Source of the DNA: Liolophura sinensis
Taxonomy: Eukaryota > Mollusca > Polyplacophora > Chitonida > Chitonidae
Reading direction: 5' to 3'
Assembly (NCBI RefSeq): GCF_032854445.1
Contig: NC_088295.1
Location: 32,210,510-32,274,509, forward strand
DNA: 64,000 nt
The notes beneath the pieces were generated by a model. That model was not told the origin of the DNA, made no database searches, and was given only the letters and a program-made list of their open reading frames with translations. The position numbers and the translations under genes were made by a program. The number at the start of each line of letters is the position of its first letter. Position 1 is the stretch's first letter. Below are positions 13,601-24,395 of this stretch, in pieces.

Positions 13601-16600
13601 ATTTATATACATGTACATGTAAGCATATTCACTTGTAACTGAAGAAAATGTTGATAAATCACTCTGAACTCTCATGGCCCCACCAAACTTTCTCTGGCAG
13701 TGGACATTGGAAAAAGAGTTAATTTTGTGAGCTGTTGAACATCCAGATGTACCTTTTAATTGTACTATATGCAATACCTTATTTGATGTTCACAGATGTT
13801 CTTGAAATAGTAATATTAATACATACCAGATTTATAACAAATTATTTTGTATTTCTTGGAATTATTTGACTTCTCAGCTAAAATGGCAGTGTCTGGAGGG
13901 CCAGTGTCAGCCAATGGTAATGTATCTGCTCCTCGCATATCAGCCACAAAGATTGCCATGACCCTAGTGCGAGAAAAAGGCATTTTTGGACTGTATAAAG
14001 GCTGTGGGGCGACCATGCTGAGAGACGTGACATTCTCGGCTATCTACTTCCCATTGTTTGCCCATCTTAATGCTATGGTAAGTCCAGGGCATATATGTAT
14101 CAATTTATTCTTAAATCAAAAATTTATAAATATTATCCTCTCCTTATACTGAATAGTATTTTAGAAAGCTCAGTACAAATGGCTTAGGTACATGTATCCT
14201 ATGACAAAAGTTTTGTGCTCGTATACCTACATGTGCTCAGTCACACAGTGATGCTCAGTTCCATTATTAAATTTAGATACTAGAGTTATTCCCCCTTGAC
14301 TACAAGCTGTAGTGTGCGTGACAAACATTAGAACTGTAATTGTCCCCTAACCATACACTTCAGGATTGTTATTTTGCTAGGGTACTTTTAAATGGTTTTT
14401 ATTCAACTATTATTTGTATTTTATGTGTGGCTTGGACAGTAAATGTCGAAAACAGGTAATCCTTGGTTTTCGTAGAGAGCTGATGTGAACATTTTGATGG
14501 AAAGAACGTGAATCAGTATTCATTGAAAATATAGATTACATGCAGTTCAAAGTGAGCATAAAGTCAGCCAATAAAGCTGAATTAATTAATAAAGTAGTAT
14601 TCCAGAAATGTTCTAACAATAAAAAACTCTCCTTATCAACAAAATAAATAGAAAATTTTTGTCAGCACCTAGCCACTCATTTGGTGATGCCATTTTGCCA
14701 TGTTATAGCGATCAAGTGACGCCAAAAACCTAGGAGCTCTCCCGTACCATCGGTATTATACAGTGAGAAAATAAAAACAAAAATGCCTGACATCCAACCA
14801 ACGAGTATCAGCTCTGTTCCGTGTTCAAAGGACCGATGTTCCCTTTAGTTTGGCGCTTTGGTCAGGCAGATGTTCATTCGCACAAGTGTCATGTTTTAAC
14901 GCTCCTGCTCTTCCTTGTCCTGCATAGGTGAAAGCATTTGGCCTAGCTGGCAGTGCCGACTTCAGGGAATTTATGGAACATAGCAGGACCTTTTTGACGT
15001 GACAGCCAATTATCACGTGATGCTTCAGCACTAGTGATTGGCTAAGTTCATAAGGGCTTCTACAACATGGCTACTTGGAGTGAATTGTCCGTCAGAGCCA
15101 CATCCCCAATGCTGAACTTCATCTTCTCGGTTTTCAAAAGTTTATAGAATTTTTGACATGTTTTTCTGTGATTGCTGTGTCCTAAATCATTTTTTCCATG
15201 TATATGTAGTGGCAGACTTTATGTTGACTTTAAGTACTTGTATCAACCAGGAGACAGGCAGCTATAGGCCAGCTACATTGTAATGCCTTTTTAGTAGTGC
15301 TTTATCAGTAGCCTTAGTGGATTTGTTCAAACATAAGTCACAAGTACTTGTGCATATATGTATGTAAACAGTATTTTTTTCAAGCTTTAGCTTTTTAGTT
15401 ACCCTGAGAATGGATTGATCCTTGCCAATGAGAAATCAGAATCAATTCATCAGAATTTTAATGCTGATGGATGCTTGGAAGCTCAATACTGAATCCTTGA
15501 ATCTTCTAGAACTGCTTTTCCCTCCCTCGCTAACATGACAGTTATTATCATTGTATAAGTATATTGTATATATATATAAAATTTTTCTCACGTGCAAGTA
15601 AATCACTAAATAAATATTTCTATTACAAATCAAGTTTTTATAGCAGTAATGTTGTACAAGAGTACAATGGTTTTAGAGGTATGAAAATGCAGCTGCTTAC
15701 TGAAGCTTTCATTTTGTCGCTTTCTCAGACTATAGTTTTTATCTGGATTACTTTCAGGGTGCCAAAAGACCAGGCAGTGAACAAACTGTGTTTTATCATT
15801 CATTTATATCTGGCTGTGCAGCTGGCTGCGTTGCCTCATTTAGTGTCAATCCATTTGATGGTGAGAAGATATTACATTGCAATGTTATAATTTAGTATTA
15901 GATAACACCTACATATATATATATATATGCATGTACATAACATTGCTTTTAGTAGGCGCTTGTGGGTTTTTTATATCGCTGCTGATGCTTGCTCATTTCT
16001 AGGGGACGAGATGGAGTGGCAGGGAACAGAGTGCCCTGCATCATTTGTTTGTCTTCGGGCTTCTGTCAGGCTTGTCTGCTTCATTATGTGTCACTCCTTT
16101 TGATGGTGAGAGAGGAGGTTCTGGCTATCCTGTAACTCTGTTGTTATTGTTTATGGACGAAATCTACTTTGCATGCCATGTGCACGCTAACCACTGTGGC
16201 CATTAAATTCCTGTTGAGTTCTGGACTCCCTTTCAAGAGTGTATCTACCACATGTAATTGTGGTATTTGGAACGTACATGTACATTAGCTGTATCTAAAA
16301 CAGTTTGAACCATCACTGTCCCGTTTGCCATGTTGACAGCCATGCAGAACACTGAACGGGTGTGTGAAACAGACGCATCATAAAAGAGCTAGACTCAAAA
16401 CACAAGACAGAGTCTGAGCCACTATCTGATCTTGTTTACCTTTTGACAACTGGGTCCTATCCCTATTTTTACTATTTTTACAGTGATGTCTGCTGTGCTC
16501 GAACACAATAACAGTGCTATCTCTGCTAGGTTTTGATTAACCTCCCTTTAATGGTCAAGATTCAGTACAGTACAGTTTGATTGCTCTCTTCTCACTCTTA

Positions 16601-17949
16601 TAACAAGATAGATATGCAGATGGTGTGCTACATGTGTGTCTGTTCTCAGTATCTTTTCACTCTTCTGCACTACTACATATGCACACTTTTTGATGTCCTA
16701 CACATTTATGTTCTTATCAGCGTTCCGGTTTTCATATGTGCTATTAATCATTAACATTGAGTTATTTTTGTATTATGATTTGCCTACTCATTGAGATCAT
16801 GTCTAAATAGTTGCATATGTCCTGTACAGATCATTTACTAAGACATGTGTAAATCAGGCTTGTAAATTATAATGTAATTGTCAAATTTTCAGAAGTTGTT
16901 TTATCATGATTATTTCTTAAATGCCAAAAATGATCTCACTGAGGTGTTTTATGACATTTCACACATTGCAGACTTTTTTCATGAGTGTAGCCCCATATCT
17001 GATGTGTGTAATTGTATGTGGATTTAAGAGTAAAAAGCTAGATGTGTTTTGTTGCTTGAATTGACAATTTTCACAATGGTACTTGTAATTTTTTGTTCTG
17101 AAACATGAAATGAAGCAGTAGCTATTCCTTTACTAAAACCTTTAGTAAAGAAGTGAGATAGATTTAGCTTTTTATTTGCCTATTTTGAAGTAAAAAGGTA
17201 TTTGTATTAGGCGGTAAAATTTATAGTTGTGTTTATGCCCTATTAATATTTGAATTTGTTTTTTTCTGCATAGTTGTGAAGACCAGGTTACAAACCCTGC
17301 AGAAAGGTGAAGGAGAGATGACCTATTCTGGGGTCGTGGATTGTTTTAGGTCAGTCTTCAATAATCGTCTGTCAGCAACCTGTGGATGGTCATGGATTTC
17401 CTCTTATCATAATGCTGGATGCGGTCGTAGAAGTGAAATATTCTTGAGTACAGCGTAAAACACCAATCAAATAAATCAATCAATTGTCAGTAGCCTTATC
17501 ATTATACTTGTTTGCTTTAGCATAGGTCAAGAACCCGTTGACACAGTGTTATGACTGGTTAGTCTTTGACGGGACATTCTTTTGTGAGAACTCTGTATGT
17601 AAGAATGTATGTGTTAATCGAAATAAAGATAAAATCGCAATAGCACCAAGTGTATTGCTGAATATGTAGTCTACCATATGCAAGAAACATTGACGTATAA
17701 CTTTTAGTCTGAAGCACATTTATTTTGTCAATCTTTCACTAACTTTAATGGATTGAAATGCTTACCGATTGATCCTTGTTGATGTACTGCTCTGTATGTT
17801 GCAGGAAAGTAGTGAAGCATGAGGGAGTTATGGCTTTCTTCAAAGGAGCTGGCTGCAGAATCCTGGTTATAGCTCCCCTGTTTGGCATAGCACAAACTGT
17901 GTATTACCTAGGGGTAGCCGAATTCCTGTTAGGATTGGAAAGGCCATGA
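4601..17949 (+). CDS. SLC25A22: Mitochondrial glutamate carrier, SLC25A22/GC1-like, 9 coding exons plus an alternative exon 7
   Basis: This gene encodes an inner-membrane mitochondrial carrier, most like the glutamate/H+ symporters GC1 and GC2 that bring glutamate into the matrix. The coding exons are 4601-4617, 5827-5961, 6486-6541, 11789-11879, 12300-12472, 13878-14077, 15758-15860 (7a) or 16003-16105 (7b), 17274-17349 and 17805-17949. All introns are GT-AG and all phases agree. The sum is 996 nt, or 331 residues plus TGA; human SLC25A22 is about 323. The three carrier motifs are P27-I-D29-LV-K32, P125-M-E127-LL-K130 and P256-F-D258-VV-K261. Family signatures include [31 protein letters not shown] and [11 protein letters not shown], matching from memory both vertebrate and fly GC1. 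The start ATG at 4601 sits in a 17-nt coding piece of exon 1 (MESNFV). The assignment to glutamate carriers rather than aspartate/glutamate carriers rests on these signatures and on the absence of an EF-hand domain. Confidence 0.93.
5827..5961 (+). CDS. SLC25A22: Carrier exon 2 (helix 1 and first carrier motif)
   Basis: This exon codes residues 6-51, including [19 protein letters not shown] and the first motif [10 protein letters not shown]. It ends at a gtaag donor at 5962. It is strongly conserved with known glutamate carriers. Confidence 0.93.
6486..6541 (+). CDS. SLC25A22: Carrier exon 3 (matrix helix, first repeat)
   Basis: This 56-nt exon codes [18 protein letters not shown] and one base of the next Gly. 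The acceptor tgtag ends at 6485 and the donor gtatgg starts at 6542. It carries the [FWY]-x-G-[FM]-Y-[KR]-G signature that follows the first helix pair. Confidence 0.92.
6542..11788. other. Intron 3 of the carrier gene (about 5.2 kb)
   Basis: This is the longest intron. It contains a roughly 25-bp tandem repeat near 7,264-7,430, poly-T tracts near 8,780-8,810, and many TACATGTA-like octamers. Open frames of up to 111 codons occur but are AT-driven and resemble nothing known. No other exon was recognised. Confidence 0.75.
7264..7430. repeat. Tandem repeat, about 25-bp unit
   Basis: About six to seven diverged copies of a unit close to 'gtaacttacaaatacatg' plus 'tatatca'. The unit contains the ACATGTA core that is common throughout the window. 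It lies in intron 3. Confidence 0.8.
11789..11879 (+). CDS. SLC25A22: Carrier exon 4 (helix 2)
   Basis: This exon codes residues 70-100: [20 protein letters not shown] and FFRHYLRTD. It follows a tttcag acceptor, with the donor gtgagt at 11880. TPEKAIKL is a hallmark of glutamate carriers. Confidence 0.94.
12300..12472 (+). CDS. SLC25A22: Carrier exon 5 (helix 3 and second carrier motif)
   Basis: This exon codes residues 100-157, including [20 protein letters not shown] and QLQDAGR. The second motif is P125-M-E127-LL-K130, with Met and Glu as in known GC1 proteins. The donor gtatgt starts at 12473. Confidence 0.94.
13878..14077 (+). CDS. SLC25A22: Carrier exon 6 (linker and helix 4)
   Basis: This exon codes residues 158-224: a variable Gly/Ser/Ala-rich linker, then [39 protein letters not shown] and HLNAM. 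The acceptor ttctcag ends at 13877 and the donor gtaagt starts at 14078, in phase 0. Confidence 0.94.
15758..15860 (+). CDS. SLC25A22: Carrier alternative exon 7a (helix 5, NPFD version)
   Basis: This 103-nt exon codes 34 residues, [19 protein letters not shown] followed by [15 protein letters not shown], plus one base. The acceptor tttcag ends at 15757 and the donor gtgaga starts at 15861. It supplies helix 5 and the start of the third carrier motif. Its N-P-F-D end is closer to the vertebrate form. Confidence 0.92.
16003..16105 (+). CDS. SLC25A22: Carrier alternative exon 7b (helix 5, TPFD version)
   Basis: This is a second 103-nt exon, 142 nt downstream of 7a, with the same phases (0 in, 1 out) and the same end GATG followed by gtgaga. 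It codes [19 protein letters not shown] followed by [15 protein letters not shown]. It matches 7a at 14 of 34 residues and is fully open. The GLLSG...VTPFD stretch resembles fly GC1. Since 103 is not a multiple of three, using both or neither breaks the frame, so the pair should be mutually exclusive. Confidence 0.86.
17274..17349 (+). CDS. SLC25A22: Carrier exon 8 (end of third motif)
   Basis: This exon codes [20 protein letters not shown] and VVDCFR, completing the motif PFDVVK from either exon 7. The acceptor is gcatag and the donor gtcagt starts at 17350. A SINE tail begins about 17 nt into the next intron. Confidence 0.93.
17367..17485 (+). repeat. SINE 3' fragment (MetaSINE-like) in intron 8
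   Basis: This fragment contains 'gtctgtcagcaacctgtgga', a diverged body, and the tail 'gcgtaaaacaccaatcaaat' followed by AAATCAATCAAT. It matches the 3' part of the complete SINE at 22,921-23,190. The tRNA-like head is absent. Confidence 0.8.
17805..17949 (+). CDS. SLC25A22: Carrier exon 9 (helix 6 and C-terminus)
   Basis: This exon codes [38 protein letters not shown] and EFLLGLERP, then TGA at 17947-17949. The acceptor is ttgcag. The APLFGIAQ signature is typical of glutamate carriers. Confidence 0.94.
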
Positions 17950-18760
17950 GCCTCATATCGGCCAAGTGACATCAGGCATAACCTGGGGACCAGTATAATT
18001 CGAGCAGATATGTCAAGTTCGCAGGCATGTTCTTGTCTTGCCAAAGCTGTATGTGTAGCTTGATGTGGGCCTGATGTAGCTGTTGTACATCATCTGCGTG
18101 GTCCAGCAGTGGCAGAAAGCTTTCTCAGATAGTGAATGTGCTGTTGTACTCTGCATAGGCATGACACCACTCAACATTAGTCTTTAAGGAGCTCCCTTTT
18201 CTCTATCCTCCTTTCTTTTCCGGAAGTAAAATCATATAAATTATGCTGTTTAATACTCAAAATGTGTAGTGCATTTTATATGCACTGTAAGTTGACATGT
18301 AAGCAGTTTATGATCTCCAGTAGAATTACTCACATTGCTAGCTGGCAAAAGCTAGGAGTTCAATTTGGTTACAATTATAAACTGTATATGCAGCTAACCT
18401 ATTATGTCACCATTGCTAAGGAAAACACTCAGTATGACAAAACTTACAGACTCATTTATTATATATATACATATATCTAGAGAGGGCGAGTGAGAGGGTG
18501 GGGAGGGAAATAGATATGGATCATGCAAATCACAGATCAAATACTGCAGCCTGTGTGCTAGGTGCTATGTGCCAATGTTGTTATGTACATTTATATTGTT
18601 ACACGTTATCACCGTTCGAAGATCATTTAATAGACTATGATTTTTGCATAGCTCACATTCATGTTTTCTGATACATGCAGTTTGTTATTCAGTTATCAGA
18701 CTTGGTTGACATTAACTTGGTGCTGACTGCAAGAATAAATTTTCTGAAACGAGACTGACT
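17950..18760 (+). other. Probable 3'UTR of the carrier gene with polyA signal
   Basis: Sequence after the stop codon. A canonical AATAAA lies at 18734-18739, so the transcript could end near 18,755. The exact end is not proven. Confidence 0.45.
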
Positions 18761-21170
18761 TTTGTTGATTTTGCATCATCAAACCTTTATTAAACACTTC
18801 GTTTAACTTTAAGTTTCTTTTACTCGCCACAAAAGTAAGGGGAATAAGTGAACTTAGAATTGTTATACCAGGATAATTTCACGTCAAGAAAGAGTCAACA
18901 AATTAGCCTTGAGGCTTGGAAAACAGACAGATATATATCTCTCTGAAGAAATGGAAATTCGTTTTCAGGAGACTATTTTTAACAATTATGTCTTTTTTTT
19001 TTTTTTTTGCTTGTTGGTAGTTTGGAAATGGACTGTTCAGAATGCTTGGACAGCTTATAGCATTCAAGAGGACATGTGCCAAGGCATGCCATATAAACCT
19101 GTTTGTTTTTATGCTTTTACCTTCAAGGAAAGTTGTACATTGTACTTTCCAAGTATTGTTTTGAGATGTTGTGTTAAGGTACCTGTGTACACATATTACC
19201 TCAGAGAGATTCTGAGTATTGCTAAGGACACCCCACCGTCCCAAAATGTTTGATGTCATCAGTTTATGTTTGTTTATATCAGACAGACTATCCATGATAG
19301 AAAGGGACCATTTGTTTACATGGTAGCTCTGAAATGGTCTAGATGTGCCACGTTATAGTTTGTCCTTATTGTCCGGCCTATTATACATATCTAAACATAA
19401 GGCTGTAAAGGCCAGTAGTTTTATGTACAATGTGATTCTTATGGGCTATATGATGTCATTTGTCACATCCTAAACCAGAACACAATGTGAGTATAAATAC
19501 AAAAAAGTCATTGAGAAGTTCCTGTCCTATTTAGGTAGGTACAAGCATGTAAAGAATCTCTGATTGTGTCTTACGTCAGCCATTGTTTTGCTTCATATGA
19601 TTATGTTGTATGACGTGCTTGTATTATTATGCTACATACGTTATTTTTTGTGATCAGTATTATTAGAGGGACAACTGTTCAGTGTTAGCATCCTCCAGTT
19701 CCTTTATTTCAAAGATTATCAGCAGTACACTATTACAGCGCCACACAGTTCAGCCCAACTCAACCCCACTTGGGGGTTCAGCGTTTTTTCCCTGATAAGT
19801 CCCAACTTGCTGAACTCTTGCGCAGTACTGTGTATAACTTCAGTGAATTTGTTGTTGAAAGTCTTCATCATAAAGGCACAAGTTCATGCTTCTTACCTTT
19901 GTTGAATGTTAACTTTGTATTAAAACACATAATTGCAGAAGATTGCATGTGGATATTAATGTACTATGTTTGTCAGCAGATCCCAAAATTGTCCAACAAA
20001 GTTCTTCTCTGAATAGTGGGATAATTTATACTGTTATAAACATGAGGTGTATTAAAACGCCATGTGGTTAATTGAGCTTTTGGGTGTGGCTTTAGAGTCC
20101 TTGCTATCAACATGTATAAAGGAACCCACCGTAGGCAAATTGTGACTGATGGATTGTTCATGTTAAAATAGGATACCTGGGTGATGGGTGCTCTTATTTT
20201 TTTCTGACTGGTTTTTGTGATGTGCTTTATTTTAATTTTTTTTTATATTTCAACTATGGTGCCATTTACTAATGTATCTATGTTACGGCATGAATGCTCA
20301 CCCTTATAGATACAGATTTCATTCTGGACTGTCGTTATTTTGATTTTACCACCAGGCTCTTTAGTCCTCAAGTTGTCAAGCACATTAGAAAACTTAAGTC
20401 TTAGCATTTTTTTCAAAAGGCGAGATTCCCTAGGTCAAAAGTGTTTATATGGAATCTTCAAAGCATTTAAATGGAATCTTCAAAGTGTTTATAAGGCAGC
20501 TGCTTTGAAGTCAGATAGTAACAAGTCATTGTTTAGCAAATAAGCTTCATAGACTGTTGTCATCTAGTTACTAGTCAGAACAACTTTTGCATGCTTTGTT
20601 ATACTGAATTTAAATTTAATTATACTGTTTTTTCATATTTACTTGAGTAATGCTCTCTGTTCAAAAAACACTACGAACACCAAAATAAAGTTGATATTTG
20701 TTGACATTATAAGTCTTTGTTTCTTGGGAGATGAACAGTGTGGTACTAATAAAGCCGTGATCAGAAGTGTTCGGCAAGGAAGGAATTAATCCTCTTTCCA
20801 TCAACGTGACAAAACGCCAGAAGAAATTCTCCTCGTTAAACAGTTGTTTGACTTTTATTGTCTAACAGCAATTTATTGTGTTTGTTTTATTGAAACTTGA
20901 CTTTCAAGGGAGTGTTGATTGGTTTGTTAATGTAATGTGTATTATAGACGTTTAAGACATTGGCTGTACAAAAAAAAGGAGAACAACCTTACACAATCGG
21001 CCCAACTGTCTTCTGTATATGTACACAAATAGGACAGGAATATAAATTAGTTCAGCCAGTTGTAACGGGGATTTCTCCCTTGATTCCAAGTCAGTGTGTA
21101 GTTCCATTGTTGGATGCAACTGTGCGATTTGTGTGACCCTTGTATAGATGTATTGTATATGAAGAATAGT

Positions 21171-21280
21171 GAAGAATATTTCACTTATACGAGGGCGGCC
21201 AGCATTATGGTGGGAAGAAGCCGGGCAGAGCCTGGGGGAAACCCACGACCATTCGCAGGTTGACAGACCTTCTTACGGGC
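21171..21280 (-). repeat. SINE fragment (MetaSINE-like), reverse orientation
   Basis: The stretch 'ggcggccagcattatggtgg' with flanking 'cccacgaccattcgcaggtt' is the reverse complement of the body of the SINE at 22,921-23,190. Confidence 0.75.
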
Positions 21281-21640
21281 ATGAAATAAAGGCATATAAA
21301 CTAAATACAGAAACTAATAAAAAAATCGTAAATTCACAATAGCTGACTGGCCGTAAAAAATATGATGCCGTCCTGCACCCTGTGCTAAGTGGTAGAGCTA
21401 TGTTTAAAGATAGGAAGTCAATTTAACGGACTTAGCGGCTGATCCACTTAACTACCAAAAGAGCTATACTCGTATATAGATGTTTGTCGAAGCTGAAATG
21501 GTCTTCCTATACAGGTACACTGTTTATACCCTCCATATGTACATGCAGAAGCGTCAGTTTTTATACACTAGTATAAAACTGAAGTTTATGTGGCATCAGA
21601 TAAGTTGGTTTTTTTTGATAACCACATTTTTTGCTGTTGT

Positions 21641-21706
21641 CTGTCGTCTCGGCCCGGTTTCCTAGCATTATGACGCAGTGCTGCGTCAATCAAATAAATA
21701 AATGAA
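21641..21706 (+). repeat. Short SINE tail remnant
   Basis: This piece reads 'ggcccggtttcctagcatta' and ends in 'caatcaaataaataaatg', like the SINE 3' end but with most of the body missing. Confidence 0.5.
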
Positions 21707-22054
21707 CTATTGTTGCTGTGCCTAGGTGACATTAAAATTGAGTTTTATGTTTACATGCAATTGGCTATAATCACCACAACGTATTATGCTCAAGAAATTG
21801 CGCCCTGACGATGTGCACCAATCTTTCCAGCGGCATTTTACGACGTACAAACAATTAAAGCTAAAGCGTGTGATAGTGAAGGCAATATTTTCTTGTGGCT
21901 ATGCTGGCTCAGTCGCATAAAGTCTTGGAACGCTGCGATGGTCAGATGCTTGACCAATGAATTCGCTTGCCCGAAGCTAGTTCGCGTTGTTTCGGCTGCG
22001 GCTTTAAGTTATACACTATACTGCCACCGGGCCACCCAGTCCTGTTTCCTTGCT

Positions 22055-22196
22055 CTAATCTCTCAATGCTGAGCGCCAAGCGAGGCAGCAATAAGTACCA
22101 TTTTTAAAGTCTTCCGTATGACCCGACCCGGGTTTGACCTCGGTGTCTCGACTTGGAGGCGGACGGTCTAATCGTTAGGCCACCGTCTACACGGTG
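22055..22196 (-). repeat. tRNA-derived SINE fragment (second family), reverse orientation
   Basis: Read on the minus strand, it starts with a tRNA-like head: box A-like 'tggcctaacgattagaccg' and box B-like 'ggtcaaaccc'. It continues into 'aagactttaaaaatgg' and 'cctcgcttggcgctcagca'. The same body occurs in the SINE at 39,269-39,639. Confidence 0.65.
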
Positions 22197-22920
22197 TGCG
22201 AGAAAAGGAGACTGCAGTTATGAATGCACAATTATCAGAAAGTGTCGAATTTCTCTAGCTTGACAAAATTTGTTAACGTGAAAGAAAAAATGTAGTCATC
22301 TGGGACCAGTTTCACAGCCATTTTTCAAAATTTTGTTCCTCTTCATAATGCTTAGTTTTTGGAACTGGGAGCAGAACTTTTGGCACGTTTGTGTTATGAT
22401 AATTGATGCATGAGATGGACGAAGATTTACACTTCTCATGTACGCCCAAAGATTAGCTATAAAATTGTATTTCATATTTTGATTTAAGTCAAAACTGGCT
22501 TCGATTCCTGGATTTGAAATGTTTGATATGGTAAATTTGTGCCAGGTAAGTTAGTCATTTGTCTTTAACCTACTTTTAGCAATGGTATATTGGAATAATT
22601 TATTTACATTGTACACTGTCCAGCTGCGTTTGTGAGTGACAAAATGTTACACATTATAGCCACCTGGAACTAAAAAACCGTTTAAAACGCAGTTGAGCAG
22701 GATATACATCCGTGGTAGATAAATACGTTTTTCTTTGCCACATAAATAGTTTTTCCCCCTAAAAGTGTTCCGTTTATATATTCCAATATATCCATATGGT
22801 TCAGGAAATTCATTTGGGTCAGTCCAAGAAAACATAAGATACATGTCAAATCTTTTATGCATATACGTTGAAGACAGCACATGCATGTAGAGCCTTGAAG
22901 GTTATCATACATGTACACTA

Positions 22921-23190
22921 GGGTCTCCGTGGCTCAGTTGGTTAGCGCGCTGGCGCAGCGTAATGACCCAGGAGCCTCTCACCAATGCAGTAGCTGTGAG
23001 TTAAAGTCCAGCTCATACTGGCTTCCTCTCCGGCCGTAAGTGGGAAGGTTTGTCAGCAACCTGCGGATGGCCGTAGGTTTCCCACGGGTTCTGCCCAGTT
23101 TCATCTCACCATAATGCTGGCCACCATCGTATAAGTGAAGTATTCTTGAGTACGGCGTAAAACACCAATCAAATAAATAAATAAATAAAT
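22921..23190 (+). repeat. Complete tRNA-derived SINE (MetaSINE-like) with target duplication
   Basis: The tRNA-like head has box A 'tggctcagttggttagcgcg' and a decayed box B 'gagttaaagtcc'. The central domain contains 'cagcaacctgcggatggccg' and 'ccataatgctggcc'. The tail is an (AAAT)n run. Flanks acatgtacacta (22,909-22,920) and acatgtatacta (23,191-23,202) look like an 11/12 target duplication. The MetaSINE name is from memory of the central domain; the tRNA-derived SINE call itself is firm. Confidence 0.85.
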
Positions 23191-24395
23191 ACATGTATAC
23201 TAGTAGCTCCTCCACGCATTAACCTGATCAAACCAACTTCAGTATGATGTTTATACCGTTTTCGAAAAGTGAACCGTCACACCTTATGGCGAATTTGTTA
23301 CCTATAAAAGTTCTAGAAAACCTAGAAATAGGTTAGTCTAAAGTTAACAGACCGTACCTCGCATTAATTTGTTTTCTTTTCTGCTTCAGTTATCCAAAGC
23401 CAAAAAATTAACCTTGCAATTCGTGTTTAACATGAAGAAAAATTTTTAACCCAAGAGAAATTGTATGTAGCGAAGACAACATCGGCCAAACAGGTTTTGT
23501 TATAGCATTCGTAACACTGTCAGTCATATATATAGAAATTGGTCATGTCAGGACGAAGTAAACCTGCTGAAATATTTGCCACCACGGAAATGCAAACTAT
23601 ATAGTATCGAAGTCATGTCTTGAAAAGTTCTTCTCAATTTCAAATATGTTGGATAAAATCTCTGAACTTAAGAATACATACACCTTTCGATAAGTGTGGA
23701 CATTTCTCGAACCAATGACCGATCCTTTACTTCGTGTCACTAGAGGTTAAACAGTACATATATACGCGTCAGCACTGTATAACGCCGTATGTATGTGTGT
23801 AGGTTTCCTAGTACACTTTTCTGCCACAAAAACTTGTTTAGCAGATGTGCTTATCTCCACCTTTTAAAAACCCTTGTTATTTACCCCAGACCACAACCTT
23901 GAACTTTCAATGACTCTTGATGTAAATATATACCTCAAGCGCATTTGGTGAAAAAAACACATGTCCCTGACAAAAAACATGGAAGACATCATTAAAAAAC
24001 ACATAATTAGTCTGTTAAAACGTATATGCCTAGATTACACAGCTCTAGAAGCTGATCCCAGATGCGGTCTGTTACTTTTAGACTGACCTATTTCTAGATT
24101 TTCTAGGACTTTTATAGGTAACAAATTCTTCAGAAGGTGTGACGGTTCACTTTTCGAAAACGGTATAAACATCATACTGAAGTTGGTTTGATCAGGTTAA
24201 TACGTGGAGGAGCCACTAGTATACATGTATTTATTTATTTATTTGATTGGAGTTTTACGCCATACTGAAGAATATTTAAATTATAAGACGGCGGCCAGCA
24301 TTATGGTGGGAGGAAATCGAACGTAGCTCGAAAAAAAACCCACGATCATCCGCAGGTTGCTGACAGACCCTCCCACGTACGGCCGGAGAGGAACA
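22995..24395. repeat. Large inverted repeat (two arms of about 330-360 bp, 710-bp spacer)
   Basis: The left arm (about 22,995-23,354) is the reverse complement of the right arm (about 24,065-24,395). The outer part of each arm is a SINE 3' end. The inner 165 bp is not SINE and contains 'ataccgttttcgaaaagtga' on the left arm. By eye the inner parts are about 93% identical and the SINE parts nearer 80%. The spacer 23,355-24,064 shows no recognised gene. Confidence 0.8.
24229..24392 (-). repeat. SINE 3' part (MetaSINE-like), reverse orientation
   Basis: This is the reverse complement of the SINE body and tail, 'tttatttgattggagtttta' then 'ggcggccagcattatggtgg'. It forms the outer part of the right arm of the inverted repeat and lacks the tRNA-like head. 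Confidence 0.8.

Larger units (their letters stand above)
18761..22905. other. Intergenic region with SINE fragments only
   Basis: No gene was recognised. The region is AT-rich, with a poly-T tract near 18,992-19,008 and a 24-bp near-palindrome at 19,127-19,150. SINE pieces are listed separately. Open frames here are short and resemble nothing known. Confidence 0.6.

Noticed and set aside
16003-16105. Exon 7b as a dead duplicate of exon 7a
   Set aside because: It has intact splice sites, identical length and phase, an open frame and conserved carrier residues despite 59% residue divergence, which argues for selection rather than decay.
18903-19295. Overlapping frames of 114 and 130 codons on both strands
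   Set aside because: They span a poly-T tract, show no motif, and overlap each other on opposite strands.
22921-22995. A tRNA gene
   Set aside because: The tRNA-like head does not fold as a full tRNA, has a decayed box B, and runs directly into a SINE body and AAAT tail.
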